Source of the DNA: Trissonchulus latispiculum
Lineage: Eukaryota > Nematoda > Enoplea > Enoplida > Ironidae
Assembly (NCBI GenBank): GCA_030248195.1
Contig: JASAND010030573.1
Location: 1-64,000, forward strand
DNA length: 64,000 nt
Direction of reading: 5' to 3'
Shown here piece after piece: positions 11,961-21,176 of the stretch. Made by a program: the position numbers and the translations under genes. Position 1 is the first letter of the stretch. Every line of letters starts with the position of its first letter. The notes beneath the pieces are model-generated. The model was not told where the DNA came from. It saw only the letters and a program-made list of their open reading frames with translations, and did no database searches.

Positions 11961-12703
11961 CAATGCAATGCAAATGCAATGCAACTATACCTCACCCGAT
12001 TAGTTTCCGTCTAAGTGTATATGCTTGTAAATGAAATATAATCAAATTCAATCACATAGTTAGTTCTCAAATCAATACTCTCCGATTCTAACACAAATGT
12101 TTTTGTTGACTTTGATTGAAAAGTAAACTGTAGCATAATTTGCGTCATAATAAAAGCTGCTGCATGAATTACATACTTCTAAATCGTTTTAAACTAAGCG
12201 CATAGAAAGACACAAAGACTAATCTGTTAAGATGGTGTGCCATTCTGGGCACGTATCGTTGGCTGACGGCTCAAATCAAGATGAAATTTGATGAAACTTT
12301 CCAGAATATTGTCATTTTTGCAGACATCAAATTATCCATCATTTCTGAGCTATGCAAGCATCAAAATCAAACTATTAAGGGTCTCGATTTGAATGTCTCA
12401 CAGGCCAATCATGAGAAGTATGGTCATCTTCCAATTGCTAGCCCGTACGCAGTAAACAGTTATCATAAAAATGTAGTTTTTGCAAAAACACGACCAGTTT
12501 TTCTCGCGCTGGTGGAGAATCCATTATACAACCTAGATGGTTGCCTCTAAGCAGATGTACCCTAATACCCCGGGACTCGGTCTTAGTTGCCCAGATTGCT
12601 GCTTTCTACCTATAGAGGTTGCTTGCCAAAGTCGGGACACGTAGGCTAAATCCAGGTTGCGCCAACGTTCTATCAAATTTCTCCTCGATCGATTTCAGAA
12701 TAA

Positions 12704-13115
12704 CAAGAGTACATAACTATAAGAGGGTGACATGCATTCCATTCTGAGATGGCCAAAACTATGCTATGCGCGCTAACAGCTCCTGACACTCTTAACTGCC
12801 TACACTTCCCCCACAAATTCACCCCATTTCGCACCGCCACCATATGGGTACATTGTCCCAAACGGGAGTCGCTCACTCGCTAGTATATTTTCTACACGTT
12901 AATGCTAGTCATACACGCTTAACCCCCTCCACAGATGGGGCCCCTGTTGATTTCAACGTGCAATTATACAAAGCAGTGAGCGACCCCGTTTGGACCCCGC
13001 ACGCAGGGGCGGTGTGAGAGGGTGTCCATTTGTTTTTGGGGTAAGCAGTAGCTCGCATAGCATAGTTTCGGCCTTCACTACTCTTATGAACTTAAACTCT
13101 CATTATGTACTCTTG
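12704..13115. mobile_element. MITE with CAAGAGTACATAA ends
   Basis: The left end CAAGAGTACATAACTATAAG faces the right end CATTATGTACTCTTG. Inner sequences AACTATGCTATGCG and CGCATAGCATAGTTTCG are also inverted copies, so the whole element is a large imperfect hairpin. The paralogous repeat near 27190 has no insertion at this point. The 57.9-58.7 kb elements share the same ends. No coding capacity. Confidence 0.7.
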
Positions 13116-13211
13116 ACAATAATTAATGAAGATATCGAATGATATAATGGATGCCTCATGAAAAAATTTACTTCAGCCTGCAAAAAATTTGAATAATTAC
13201 ACTCCTTCTAA

Positions 13212-13555
13212 AGGCCAGTTCACACTAGGCAACTTTGGAGCAACTTCGTTACCGCAACTTAAGTTGCCACAAGAAAAAGTTGCAGCAACTTGCATAACCT
13301 GTTCATTCAACTAGTTGAAGCAACAGCCTATCAACTGCAGGAGTTCGTGCGCGCCTATTTTTATAATTTGAATCGACCAATCAACGCGCTAGTTGCCGCT
13401 AGAAATCGCCCCAAGCGCGATCGCAGCAACTTGGTTGCGGCAACTTTTTTCTCAGTTGCCACTACATTCACACTGGGCAACTTTGGAGCAACTTGGTTGA
13501 GCAACCAAGTTGCTTCAACTAAGTTGCCCCAAAGTTGCCTAGTGTGAACTGGCCT
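13212..13555. mobile_element. PIF/Harbinger-type MITE
   Basis: Terminal inverted repeats begin AGGCCAGTTCACACTAGGCA and run for about 35 bases. The element is flanked by a 3-bp duplication TAA (13209-13211 and 13556-13558), the TWA target size and sequence known for PIF/Harbinger elements. The interior consists of GCAACTT-type subterminal repeats and has no transposase. The paralogous repeat at about 27295 is uninterrupted. Confidence 0.8.
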
Positions 13556-13744
13556 TAAAATGCAGTAAAAACGTTTCGAAAGATCAAAATTAGTTCCATT
13601 ATATTCATTAAAAGAGATAGAACGTTAAGCGACATTATCATATAAAAATAGCTATTTAACTATAAGTAATAAAGGAGTAATAATGGTTCGTGATGATAAT
13701 GGTTGTGAAAAACCAGCAAACATCTTCAAACATATTGACTAACT

Positions 13745-15000
13745 ATGGACCATCAATCTTTAAACATCGGTTTCTCAAAACAGTTGAATAAGTCAAAATC
13801 TCTTTTTGCGCCAGAATATGAAAGAGATGTGGGCCAAGAGACATTTTTTGGATTTGGCTCAACAGGTTCATTGCTCCAGATAATCCGCCAAATGTGCGAT
13901 GTCACGAAATTTTGCAACTCCATAAGTTCTAGCACAAACTAAGAAAATTGCCCATCCGCATTAGTCCGGATTTTCGTACTGCCAAAAATCACACAAATCT
14001 ACTGGGAGTTCTTGAGAAGTCGAGGTTTAAAAGAAAATAAAACAATCGCAGTTTCGCCAAAATGGTTTTATCGGCAAAATCTCTAGCATGAAGCAACAAA
14101 CTCTAACTATAAGCATCGTTAAAATGTGCACCTTGAGTGTCAATCGATTGAGTATAAACAATCCAAAATTCTCGGTGCGATTTGGCAGGAATTTTGAAAA
14201 AACTGAATTTCTCGAAAATGGCCATTTTCCCCCTAAATTGATTTTGTAGTATCCTGACTTAACCACTAGAGACTGCTCAAAGATTGTAATAGCAAAATGC
14301 GTTACCCGAAAATGTTCATTTTTGTGCACTCTTCCCAGCAATAACAACCATTTCAGTATATCAACTACCTACGGAGAATATAACGACCACAACCGAAACT
14401 TCCATATTTTTTTCACCTAAAAATGCAGGACTGGTCCCAAAATGTTAAAGAGCACCCATATAATATATTTGGAAAGTTTCATCCACTTTACTAAAGAATT
14501 CGAGTTTGTAAGGACAAATTTAGGCAAAAGGAAACCCCCACCTTAAGAAAACACTAGGTGGGTGGTTTTTATCAAAAATATCCAACCTTAAATTTTAAGC
14601 TTCAACGTACCCATGCACCAATTACACCTCCAACGGCGGCCACAGCTCCATTTACAGTAAGCTTCCAACTTTCCTTAAATGTATCTTCCTGTAGTGTTTC
14701 GTACTGTATAAACAAAACAATTTCTTTCTTGTGTTTTGATCTTAACCTGCAAGTGAAACATAATACATAAGTATACAAACGTATACACTGGCAACTACGG
14801 TCCCTTGGTTCTGTGGGCTGTGAGGGTTCTGCTTGGAATAGGAATAACCACCTGCACAAACAAAACAATTTCTTTCTTGTGCCTTGATTTTAAAATTGAC
14901 ATCTGATAAGCTCTTATTGCTGTAGGCTGATCCCTGCCCAACTCGTTATCCCTAGACTGACACAGCCACAAATAACAGCTCCGTTTCTTCAAAGGCGGCA
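13745..15000. other. non-coding; decayed repeat fragments
   Basis: Part of 13790-13990 weakly resembles 44150-44300 (both have an ...AATATGAA...GGACGTTTTGGATTTG-like run and a later ...CCAAATG(T/C)(A/G)CG... block), suggesting an old interspersed repeat. The 106-codon minus-strand frame at 14027-14347 is AT-rich and has no recognisable domain. Two TTTCTTTCTTGTG blocks (about 14720 and 14870) flank a direct repeat of ACAAACAAAACAATTTC. Confidence 0.3.
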
Positions 15001-15014
15001 ATCACATATTGACA

Positions 15015-15494
15015 TAGTGTTTTAGAATGGCCGGGAAGCCGGCGGCCGGCCGCCGGCCGGCGGCTGGCCGCCGGCTTAACACAAATATTTACAGTTATTT
15101 ATTTTATTTATCTATAGTTATTTATTTTATTATATTTATAGTTATAGTTAACACAATAATTTGAGCAGAGCAGCACACGTTTACAACACAAATCCAACGC
15201 TAAATGTGAACTTTTTCCAAATATATAAAGTAAAAACCGATTCCATTGCCTTTGTAATACATAATATAAATATTTTGCAACTTTCTAGCTCAGATTGCCT
15301 TCAAACACTGAAGAATATGCCTGGCTAGCCGCCGGCCAGCCGGCGGCCGGCCGGCCGGTGGCCGCCGGCCGAGAACGGCCAGCGGCGGCCCGGCCGGCCG
15401 TCGGCCGGTGGCCAGCGGGGGGCCAGCGGGTGGCATTTTTTTAACGGCCGGCGACCGGCCGCCGGCCGGTTGAACCCGGCCGTTCTAAAACACG
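15015..15494. mobile_element. hAT-like MITE with GGCCGG-rich termini
   Basis: The left end TAGTGTTTTAGAATGGCCGG faces the right end CCGGCCGTTCTAAAACACG. Both ends continue into long GGCCGGC-type repeats (15029-15076 and 15321-15480) that are far more GC-rich than the AT-rich centre. ATTGACA occurs on both sides (15008-15014 and 15495-15501), with a mismatch at an eighth position, fitting an 8-bp hAT target duplication. No transposase. Confidence 0.7.
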
Positions 15495-15501
15495 ATTGAC
15501 A

Positions 15502-16254
15502 GTCACCTGTCACAGACAACGAGTAGTTGTCTTTATTGCCATTATTACTAGCTTACATTTAAATGAAAAAAGAAAATTTTCGAGAAATAAATGAAGAAAA
15601 GTTAAACTAAAATTGGGGCCCATGTCAAGATAAACGCTAGAACACGCAGAAACCCCAGAAGAAGAAAAGGAGGTTTTTAAATTACTTTTATGCGTTTCTA
15701 GATATCCAGAATCTTGAGTTATAGGTGACTACGTTGCGGATGCATTCCTTCAGCAAATTACTTTAGCAGCGCTGATATGTTTCTAATATGTATGTCTGTT
15801 TGTTAGTCATTAAATTTGCAGCATGTAACCGGGGTGTGCTGGGAAGGTGGGTGCTCCTGGCTTAATCGAACACTTAGATAAACATTTATGTGTTTGCTCA
15901 TCCAATATCCAAAATATGGGTTTCAAACGAAAGCTGACGATAAAAATAACAAGTTCGTAATAGATCTGAGCCTAGACAACTATTTATAGATAACGATAGA
16001 TAGATAACTCACACATTTGTTGGTATGCCGGACAACATAACCCTCAGAACCTCCAGCAAACACTTAAAATTAAACAGTAGAGGATCAAATCATCCTGAAA
16101 AAATTTAAGAACCCCCAATAACCCCAATAACCCCTGTAGAGTTTGATTGAGTTGCAACGAAATAAATTAAAGATTGCAGGTTTTAGAGTGTGTGTAAGTC
16201 AGACTAGACTCGTCTGAAAATCCTAAACAACTGATACCAAAGGACGCGACTTTA
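15502..16254. other. non-coding flank of the LTR retrotransposon
   Basis: No gene supported. An AACCCCCAATAACCCC run at about 16105-16135 resembles AACCCCC-rich sequence at 25860-25990 on the other side of the retrotransposon. Confidence 0.35.
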
Positions 16255-16418
16255 TGTGAGCACGTGACTATCTCGCTGTTGTTACTTTGCAGTTGTTACT
16301 GTTTGACAATTATGCAAATTAGTTAGTTGGTATTGTCTGCTTCTGTTTGACAGTTAGTCTCTCTCTTCTGTTGCGAGTAAACCGGTCTTGTTTTGAGTGT
16401 GTCTAGCCGTGCACTTAC
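16255..16418 (+). repeat. 5' LTR
   Basis: Starts TGTGAGCACGTGAC and ends GTGCACTTAC, with an identical partner at 25260-25423 apart from G/C at the TTTGCAG/TTTCCAG position and C/G in CTCTCTC/CTCTGTC. It is very short for a gypsy LTR. It contains a palindromic E-box CACGTG (16261-16266) and an octamer ATGCAAAT (16312-16319), both plausible transcription-factor sites. No TATA box or AATAAA is seen inside it. Confidence 0.95.
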
Positions 16419-16853
16419 TGGAGGTTACTAATTGCGTTTTCTTTTGCCTGCTTTGTGCAGTTGTGGTAGTGTGTAGGCATTGCCGCAACTGTACTAAAGC
16501 ACCAGATTGGGTATAAATCACTGCTTCAATTATTTGGCTGCCTATTTCCTTGCAACTGGAGGAATAAAACTGTAAGTGAATAAGCATTTTCTGATTGCTT
16601 ATGATTATGACAGTCAACTTTGTGTAAACAATTGTTGTCTGTTGCTCAGTTGAGCACAAATATTTTAGAAAACGAATGCTGCTTTGATAAGCTGACCTGG
16701 TTCTCCAGTCTCAGTTTGTTTCTCGATTGAGAACAAAATACTTCGGAAGCAATTGCGTACTGTGGATGAAACAAATCTCTGACGACGGCAAACCCCTTGT
16801 GTTGGGCAATAGAGTTGCAGGTAACTTTAACAGTAAGTAGCTTGTTTAATATA
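16419..16853 (+). promoter_or_regulatory. primer binding site, leader and candidate splice donor
   Basis: TGGAGGTTAC directly follows the LTR, the usual position and TGG start of a tRNA primer site; the tRNA was not identified. The leader is about 435 nt. Near its end are CAG/GTAACT (16820/16821) and ACA/GTAAGT (16832/16833), the latter a near-consensus splice donor 21 nt upstream of the gag ATG. A leader donor plus the acceptor at 23990 would make a spliced message for the third ORF. Confidence 0.6.
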
Positions 16854-19800
16854 ATGTCGGATTCAGACGAAGAGACAGGTAAAGTAAGCACCCTAGAGCG
16901 TAGCCTTAGGGCATTGGAAAGACGTTTAAAAGCCGTTGAAAGTGAAAACGAAAGTTTGAAGGTCGATAACAAAGAGTTACGTAATTTCGTACTCAATGTA
17001 CAAGAGGAAGGAGCTACTAAGACGGCTAAAGAGGATACTCATGAGTCTAAACTGGCGAGACTCACAGAGTTCAGTGGCGAGCCAGGCTCCACCAGCTTTT
17101 CGGCGTGGCTGAGAAAATTTGAGGCCAAAGCCCAGTACTACGAATGGTCAGAAACTCAGCTGCCAAAGAAGCTGATAGGGTTGTTAGCTGATCCTGCGCT
17201 TGCATTTGCGCAAGATTTGCCCACCGAGACTAGAGCCTCTTTTAAAGCATTGACTCAGGCATTGGAGGCCAAATATCGCCCCCATAGTACTGATTACTAT
17301 GCACTCTCAATGAGTAACTGTAGGCAGCAAAAGGGTGAAAGCGTAATCCAGTTCAGTCATAAACTACTGGAGTTAGCTAAAAATGCTTTCCCTCCTGGGC
17401 CTACAGATGACGTATTAAACTCAGAAGTGCGACGAGTATTTATCAAGGGTTTAAGTCCTGAAATCATGTGGGACGTGATGAGGGAACATCCTAAAACCTT
17501 CAAACAAGCAGTGGAAGCTGCAGAACGGATTCAGCACGAAAAATTGCTTTTCAACGAAGCCAGTAAGGCATTCCTTGACGAATCCGCTTCTGACTCGAAT
17601 ACGGCTGTAACTAAGCTTGTTGATGTTTTAGGTAAAAGGATCAGTCTCTTGGAGAATCGGGAAAGAACTGTGGACAATAACCAGGAAGTCGGTGCAGTGA
17701 AGCAACGGAGGCCATCTGAAAGCCGAGATACATCCCCGAATCTAGGTAAGAGGATGGCTAAACTTGAAAAACAAATTCAGCAATTGACTTTTACTGATAA
17801 TAACAGAGCCACAAGAAGGGGAGGAGGCAGACCTTTTCAAACCGGTAATCGGGGAGGTCGGGATTCAGTTTCCGGCTTCCGGGGTGACCGATGGTGTAAC
17901 TATTGCAAATCCCGAACGCATCATCAGAGGGACTGTTGGTATAAAGATACCGATAGGCCGAAGAGAGATTCTACAGCAGATCGTAAATCTCGAGGGCGCG
18001 CAGGTCCGCGGGATAAACGGTCTGGTGATACCGAGAAAAGAGAAGAAAAGCGATATGCCCGATGGGATTCAGACGACGATGAAGTTGCAGTGTGTGGTCC
18101 ATTGCAAGGCATGGCACCACCTAGTCCAGCTGCTCTGATAAATGACTGTGTACAATTACAGTCGATGAAGAGCTTTTGGCATGAATCCGGGGTGGATGGT
18201 GCCGGTACCCTTTCCAAGCTGCTCGCAACGAATACGATCGAGCGCAGATCATGGCATCCTACATTTTTCTGGGTGAAAGGCGAATTCTTTGGGAAATCGG
18301 TGGAAGGTGTGGCTGAAAGTCAGAAGGAGGCCAGAAAGAGATTGTATGCCCAGCTGCTATTGGTTCTTGTAGATCGAGTACCTCTGGAAACCATTATTCC
18401 GTTTCTACAGAGACACTTCGACTCCGAATCGATTCCAAAGACGAAGAAGCTTATCAAAGATTTACTGGAGAAGACCTACCCGGAACCAATCCTGCACGAA
18501 GGGATTGCCAGGCGGTTATCACAGCTGAGACAAGCGAAAACCGAAAAGAATCAGCAACAGGAAGCACAGATTTTGGAAAAGCGCCCTGTTGGATCAGTTG
18601 TAGACCACTACAAAAAGCTGCTTAAAACTGAACTGATGGAGGGATTGGTCCCCGAGGCAGAGAAGTCGCGCAACTGTGTGCGAGCCGAGTGGGATATAGA
18701 TAAGGCCAGAAAATTCGTATCCTTTGAATCAATGGATGCGGATATTGGAGACTACTTTCTTATTTCTCCACCAAACCAGTACTGGCCCCAAGTCAGAGGT
18801 ATCATTGTAGATCGTACTGGTGACCACAATCCGACAGTGATGATGGAAATTCTTACCATGACCCAGGACGTTCCAAATCACCTTAAGGTGACGAAGTTTT
18901 CAAGGGTGCTAGTAGGGAAGGATGCGGAAGCCGGCTCAGGCTATGCCCAGGACAAAGCCCTTTCCAGTTTGTTAGAACCGACTGATTGGAAACCCGACTA
19001 TTTGCAGATGGTTGTAGCTGCTTCGGATTGGCCCGACCCTGACCTCACTGTAACGCCCTTCCAAGAGGTGCCAGAAGAAGTTTGTGAAGGGTTAAACGAA
19101 TCTCAGGTCAAGGCGGTAGAGACAGCACTGAATCAGACCCTGACGTTGATTCAAGGACCCCCTGGGACTGGAAAAACCACAACGGCCGCTGCAATAGTGA
19201 CCGCAAAGTGGTTAACCAGTTTGAGCGAAAAAGATAAGATCATGGTGTGTGCCCCATCAAACGTGGCTACCAATCATTTGGCACTTCAGATTGTAAAGGC
19301 AGCGGAACGAGTTGGGCTACCTGGTAAGCAGGTGGTCCGCCTCTTTCCGTCGGCTCTGATACCCTGGATCGATCCGAGTATGAAACGCGTCAGCGCGGTG
19401 TATAAAGCAACGAAAGAAGGCGACGCGCAGTTTAATAAGCTCCATCGAACATTTTTAGATAATACCATTCTGGAGGAGGATTTGGAAACCTATTGGAGCC
19501 GCCGTGGCCAAAGAATAAAGGATGTCATTGGCAAGTGTAAAGTGATATGCTGTACCGCCTCCGGATCAGCTCGCAGAATGCTACAAGGTTCTGGTTGGCG
19601 CTATGAAATGCTGTTGATTGACGAAGCAGGTCAGTTGACGGTTCCAGAAGGACTCCTACCAATTGTGTCAAGCAAGGCTCCTCAATGTGTTCTTTTGGGT
19701 GATCATCGCCAATTGAGGCCTACTGTCCTTTCTCGGGCAGCACAGGATGCTGGACTGGGGGAGTCGCTATTGGAACATGTAGTCAAGAATGATATGGATC

Positions 19801-21176
19801 CTGTGCTGCTAAACCGGCAGTATCGCATGCCGTCGGTAATCGCGGAATTCAGTAACAAAGAATGGTACGGTGGATTGCTACAGCACTGTGCTAGTCATCC
19901 CAGCTATTCGTCCTTACCTACTGGTCAACCTCTCATGGCGCTTGATCTCGATTCAAGCAGCGAGGTAGAGCCAGGAGGAACAAGCATATTTAACCGGAGA
20001 GAAGCGAAGGTCGTGATTGATTCAGTCAAGGCCTTGATTAATGTCGGTGGTGTGGCCGCAACGGAGGTTGGAGTAATAACCCCATATCGAGCTCAGAAGA
20101 GACTTCTCAAACAACGGCTAAGTGACGCTGGATTGCAGGAAGTCACTGTCAATACAGTGGATGCTTATCAAGGGCAGGAGAAGAACTTCATTATTGTTAG
20201 CATGGCCCGAGCCGACAGCAGTGGACAACAGGGTTTCATCAAGGACTATCGAAGACTGAATGTACTACTGACCCGAGCTCGAAGAGCGATGATCGTAGTA
20301 GCGGATTTCAGTAAATTGTGCTTGGATAAGGAAGGAAATATGCTGCGGAAGTTAAGATCTTATTTCCACAAGCTGGATGTGATTAGAAATGCTAACCCGT
20401 GGAAGAATTGGGATCCAGATAGTATTGAGGCGCAGCCGACAAGGGCGAAGAAGAGAAAAAATGGACGAAGTGGCGTTGCTGCTTCGGGCAAGTCAAGCAT
20501 GGTGACTACGGCAGAAATAAATGGCGTCATCATTCCTAACGTGTTGCTAGATACTGGAGCAAATGTGTCCTTGGTTAAGAAATCGCTCCTGACTGTTGAC
20601 GATGGTGCGATAATGGAGAGCTCTGGTATTTCTGGCGTCTATGGCGAAAAGCTGAAAACTTTGGGTCAAGTGTCTACACGCGTTAAAGTGGGCAATATGG
20701 AACTGACGCATCTAATGAAGTTGGTACCAGACGACTGTTGCTACAATGCTATCATTGGAGTTGATATTTTGCAGAAATGGGACATCCCGTCTCTGGTTTT
20801 AAGGCATCTAGGATTAAAGCCAGATGTTTCATCTGCCAAATCTGATTCTGCTTGTGTCAGCGCCATAGCTGATACAATCGTACCCCCTCGCTCTGGGATT
20901 TTTCTCAGTTGTCGAGTGGGGCAGGAGATTTCTCCTACAAATAAATGTATTCTCATGGAGCCCAGAGAAACTGGACCTGGTGGATCAAATCTACATATGG
21001 AAAGATGCTTGCTGCCAGTGAAGGAAGGAATGACAAGGGTGAAGGTGATCAACACTACAGAGATGCCTGTAAAAGTGTATGAAGGGTCAGTCATAGGCCT
21101 GGTGGAGGAGGTAAGTCAAACCTGTATAGAACCCGCTAACTCTAAAGGGAAAGGAGAACTTGATAAGTTTATTTGA
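16854..21176 (+). CDS. Gag - dsRBD-like - UPF1-like SF1 helicase - aspartic protease polyprotein
   Basis: 1440 codons from the ATG at 16854 (an in-frame ATG 19 codons upstream is less likely). Residues about 10-50 form a coiled coil and about 65-240 a capsid-like Gag region. A CCHC knuckle CNYCKSRTHHQRDC is at 348-361. Residues about 440-510 resemble a dsRNA-binding fold. About 560-1170 is a full superfamily-1B helicase: Walker A GPPGTGKT 768-775, DEAG 923-926, GDHRQL 949-954, NRQYRMP 987-993, TPYRAQ 1076, VDAYQGQE 1102-1109, LTRARR 1139-1144. The motif spacing is closest to UPF1-like RNA/DNA helicases, as far as I can judge by eye. A protease follows, with DTGA at 1233-1236 and IIGVD at 1300-1304. 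All catalytic motifs are present. The fusion implies packaging of the helicase with Gag and protease release, but that is inference. Confidence 0.93.
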   Translation: MSDSDEETGKVSTLERSLRALERRLKAVESENESLKVDNKELRNFVLNVQEEGATKTAKEDTHESKLARLTEFSGEPGSTSFSAWLRKFEAKAQYYEWSETQLPKKLIGLLADPALAFAQDLPTETRASFKALTQALEAKYRPHSTDYYALSMSNCRQQKGESVIQFSHKLLELAKNAFPPGPTDDVLNSEVRRVFIKGLSPEIMWDVMREHPKTFKQAVEAAERIQHEKLLFNEASKAFLDESASDSNTAVTKLVDVLGKRISLLENRERTVDNNQEVGAVKQRRPSESRDTSPNLGKRMAKLEKQIQQLTFTDNNRATRRGGGRPFQTGNRGGRDSVSGFRGDRWCNYCKSRTHHQRDCWYKDTDRPKRDSTADRKSRGRAGPRDKRSGDTEKREEKRYARWDSDDDEVAVCGPLQGMAPPSPAALINDCVQLQSMKSFWHESGVDGAGTLSKLLATNTIERRSWHPTFFWVKGEFFGKSVEGVAESQKEARKRLYAQLLLVLVDRVPLETIIPFLQRHFDSESIPKTKKLIKDLLEKTYPEPILHEGIARRLSQLRQAKTEKNQQQEAQILEKRPVGSVVDHYKKLLKTELMEGLVPEAEKSRNCVRAEWDIDKARKFVSFESMDADIGDYFLISPPNQYWPQVRGIIVDRTGDHNPTVMMEILTMTQDVPNHLKVTKFSRVLVGKDAEAGSGYAQDKALSSLLEPTDWKPDYLQMVVAASDWPDPDLTVTPFQEVPEEVCEGLNESQVKAVETALNQTLTLIQGPPGTGKTTTAAAIVTAKWLTSLSEKDKIMVCAPSNVATNHLALQIVKAAERVGLPGKQVVRLFPSALIPWIDPSMKRVSAVYKATKEGDAQFNKLHRTFLDNTILEEDLETYWSRRGQRIKDVIGKCKVICCTASGSARRMLQGSGWRYEMLLIDEAGQLTVPEGLLPIVSSKAPQCVLLGDHRQLRPTVLSRAAQDAGLGESLLEHVVKNDMDPVLLNRQYRMPSVIAEFSNKEWYGGLLQHCASHPSYSSLPTGQPLMALDLDSSSEVEPGGTSIFNRREAKVVIDSVKALINVGGVAATEVGVITPYRAQKRLLKQRLSDAGLQEVTVNTVDAYQGQEKNFIIVSMARADSSGQQGFIKDYRRLNVLLTRARRAMIVVADFSKLCLDKEGNMLRKLRSYFHKLDVIRNANPWKNWDPDSIEAQPTRAKKRKNGRSGVAASGKSSMVTTAEINGVIIPNVLLDTGANVSLVKKSLLTVDDGAIMESSGISGVYGEKLKTLGQVSTRVKVGNMELTHLMKLVPDDCCYNAIIGVDILQKWDIPSLVLRHLGLKPDVSSAKSDSACVSAIADTIVPPRSGIFLSCRVGQEISPTNKCILMEPRETGPGGSNLHMERCLLPVKEGMTRVKVINTTEMPVKVYEGSVIGLVEEVSQTCIEPANSKGKGELDKFI
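21130..21175 (+). promoter_or_regulatory. overlap implying +1 recoding between protease and RT
   Basis: The RT frame has no upstream ATG. It is open from 21130, after a TAG at 21127, and overlaps the first ORF up to its TGA at 21174. RT therefore lies in the +1 frame relative to protease, and expression needs a +1 (or -2) shift within 46 nt. Candidate slip codons include CTT-GAT and AAG-TTT; no one site stands out. Placing the shift after the protease rather than after Gag is unusual. Confidence 0.6.

Larger units (their letters stand above)
12240..13730. repeat. old repeat carrying two later insertions
   Basis: The segments 12290-12703, 13116-13211 and 13556-13730 align in order with 26790-27460. 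Shared blocks include AATGTAGTTTTTGCAAAAAC, AGATTGCTGCTTTCTA/CGATTGCTGCTTTCTA and ATCCAGGTTGCGC. The other copy lacks the two miniature elements found here, so it serves as an empty site for both. Confidence 0.65.

Noticed and set aside
14027..14347. 106-codon minus-strand ORF as a gene
   Set aside because: AT-rich, no domain, and it lies in sequence with faint repeat similarity to 44.15-44.3 kb.
16797..16853. Upstream in-frame ATG as gag start
   Set aside because: It adds 19 residues that span the candidate splice donors; the ATG at 16854 begins an acidic, coiled-coil N-terminus typical of a Gag start.
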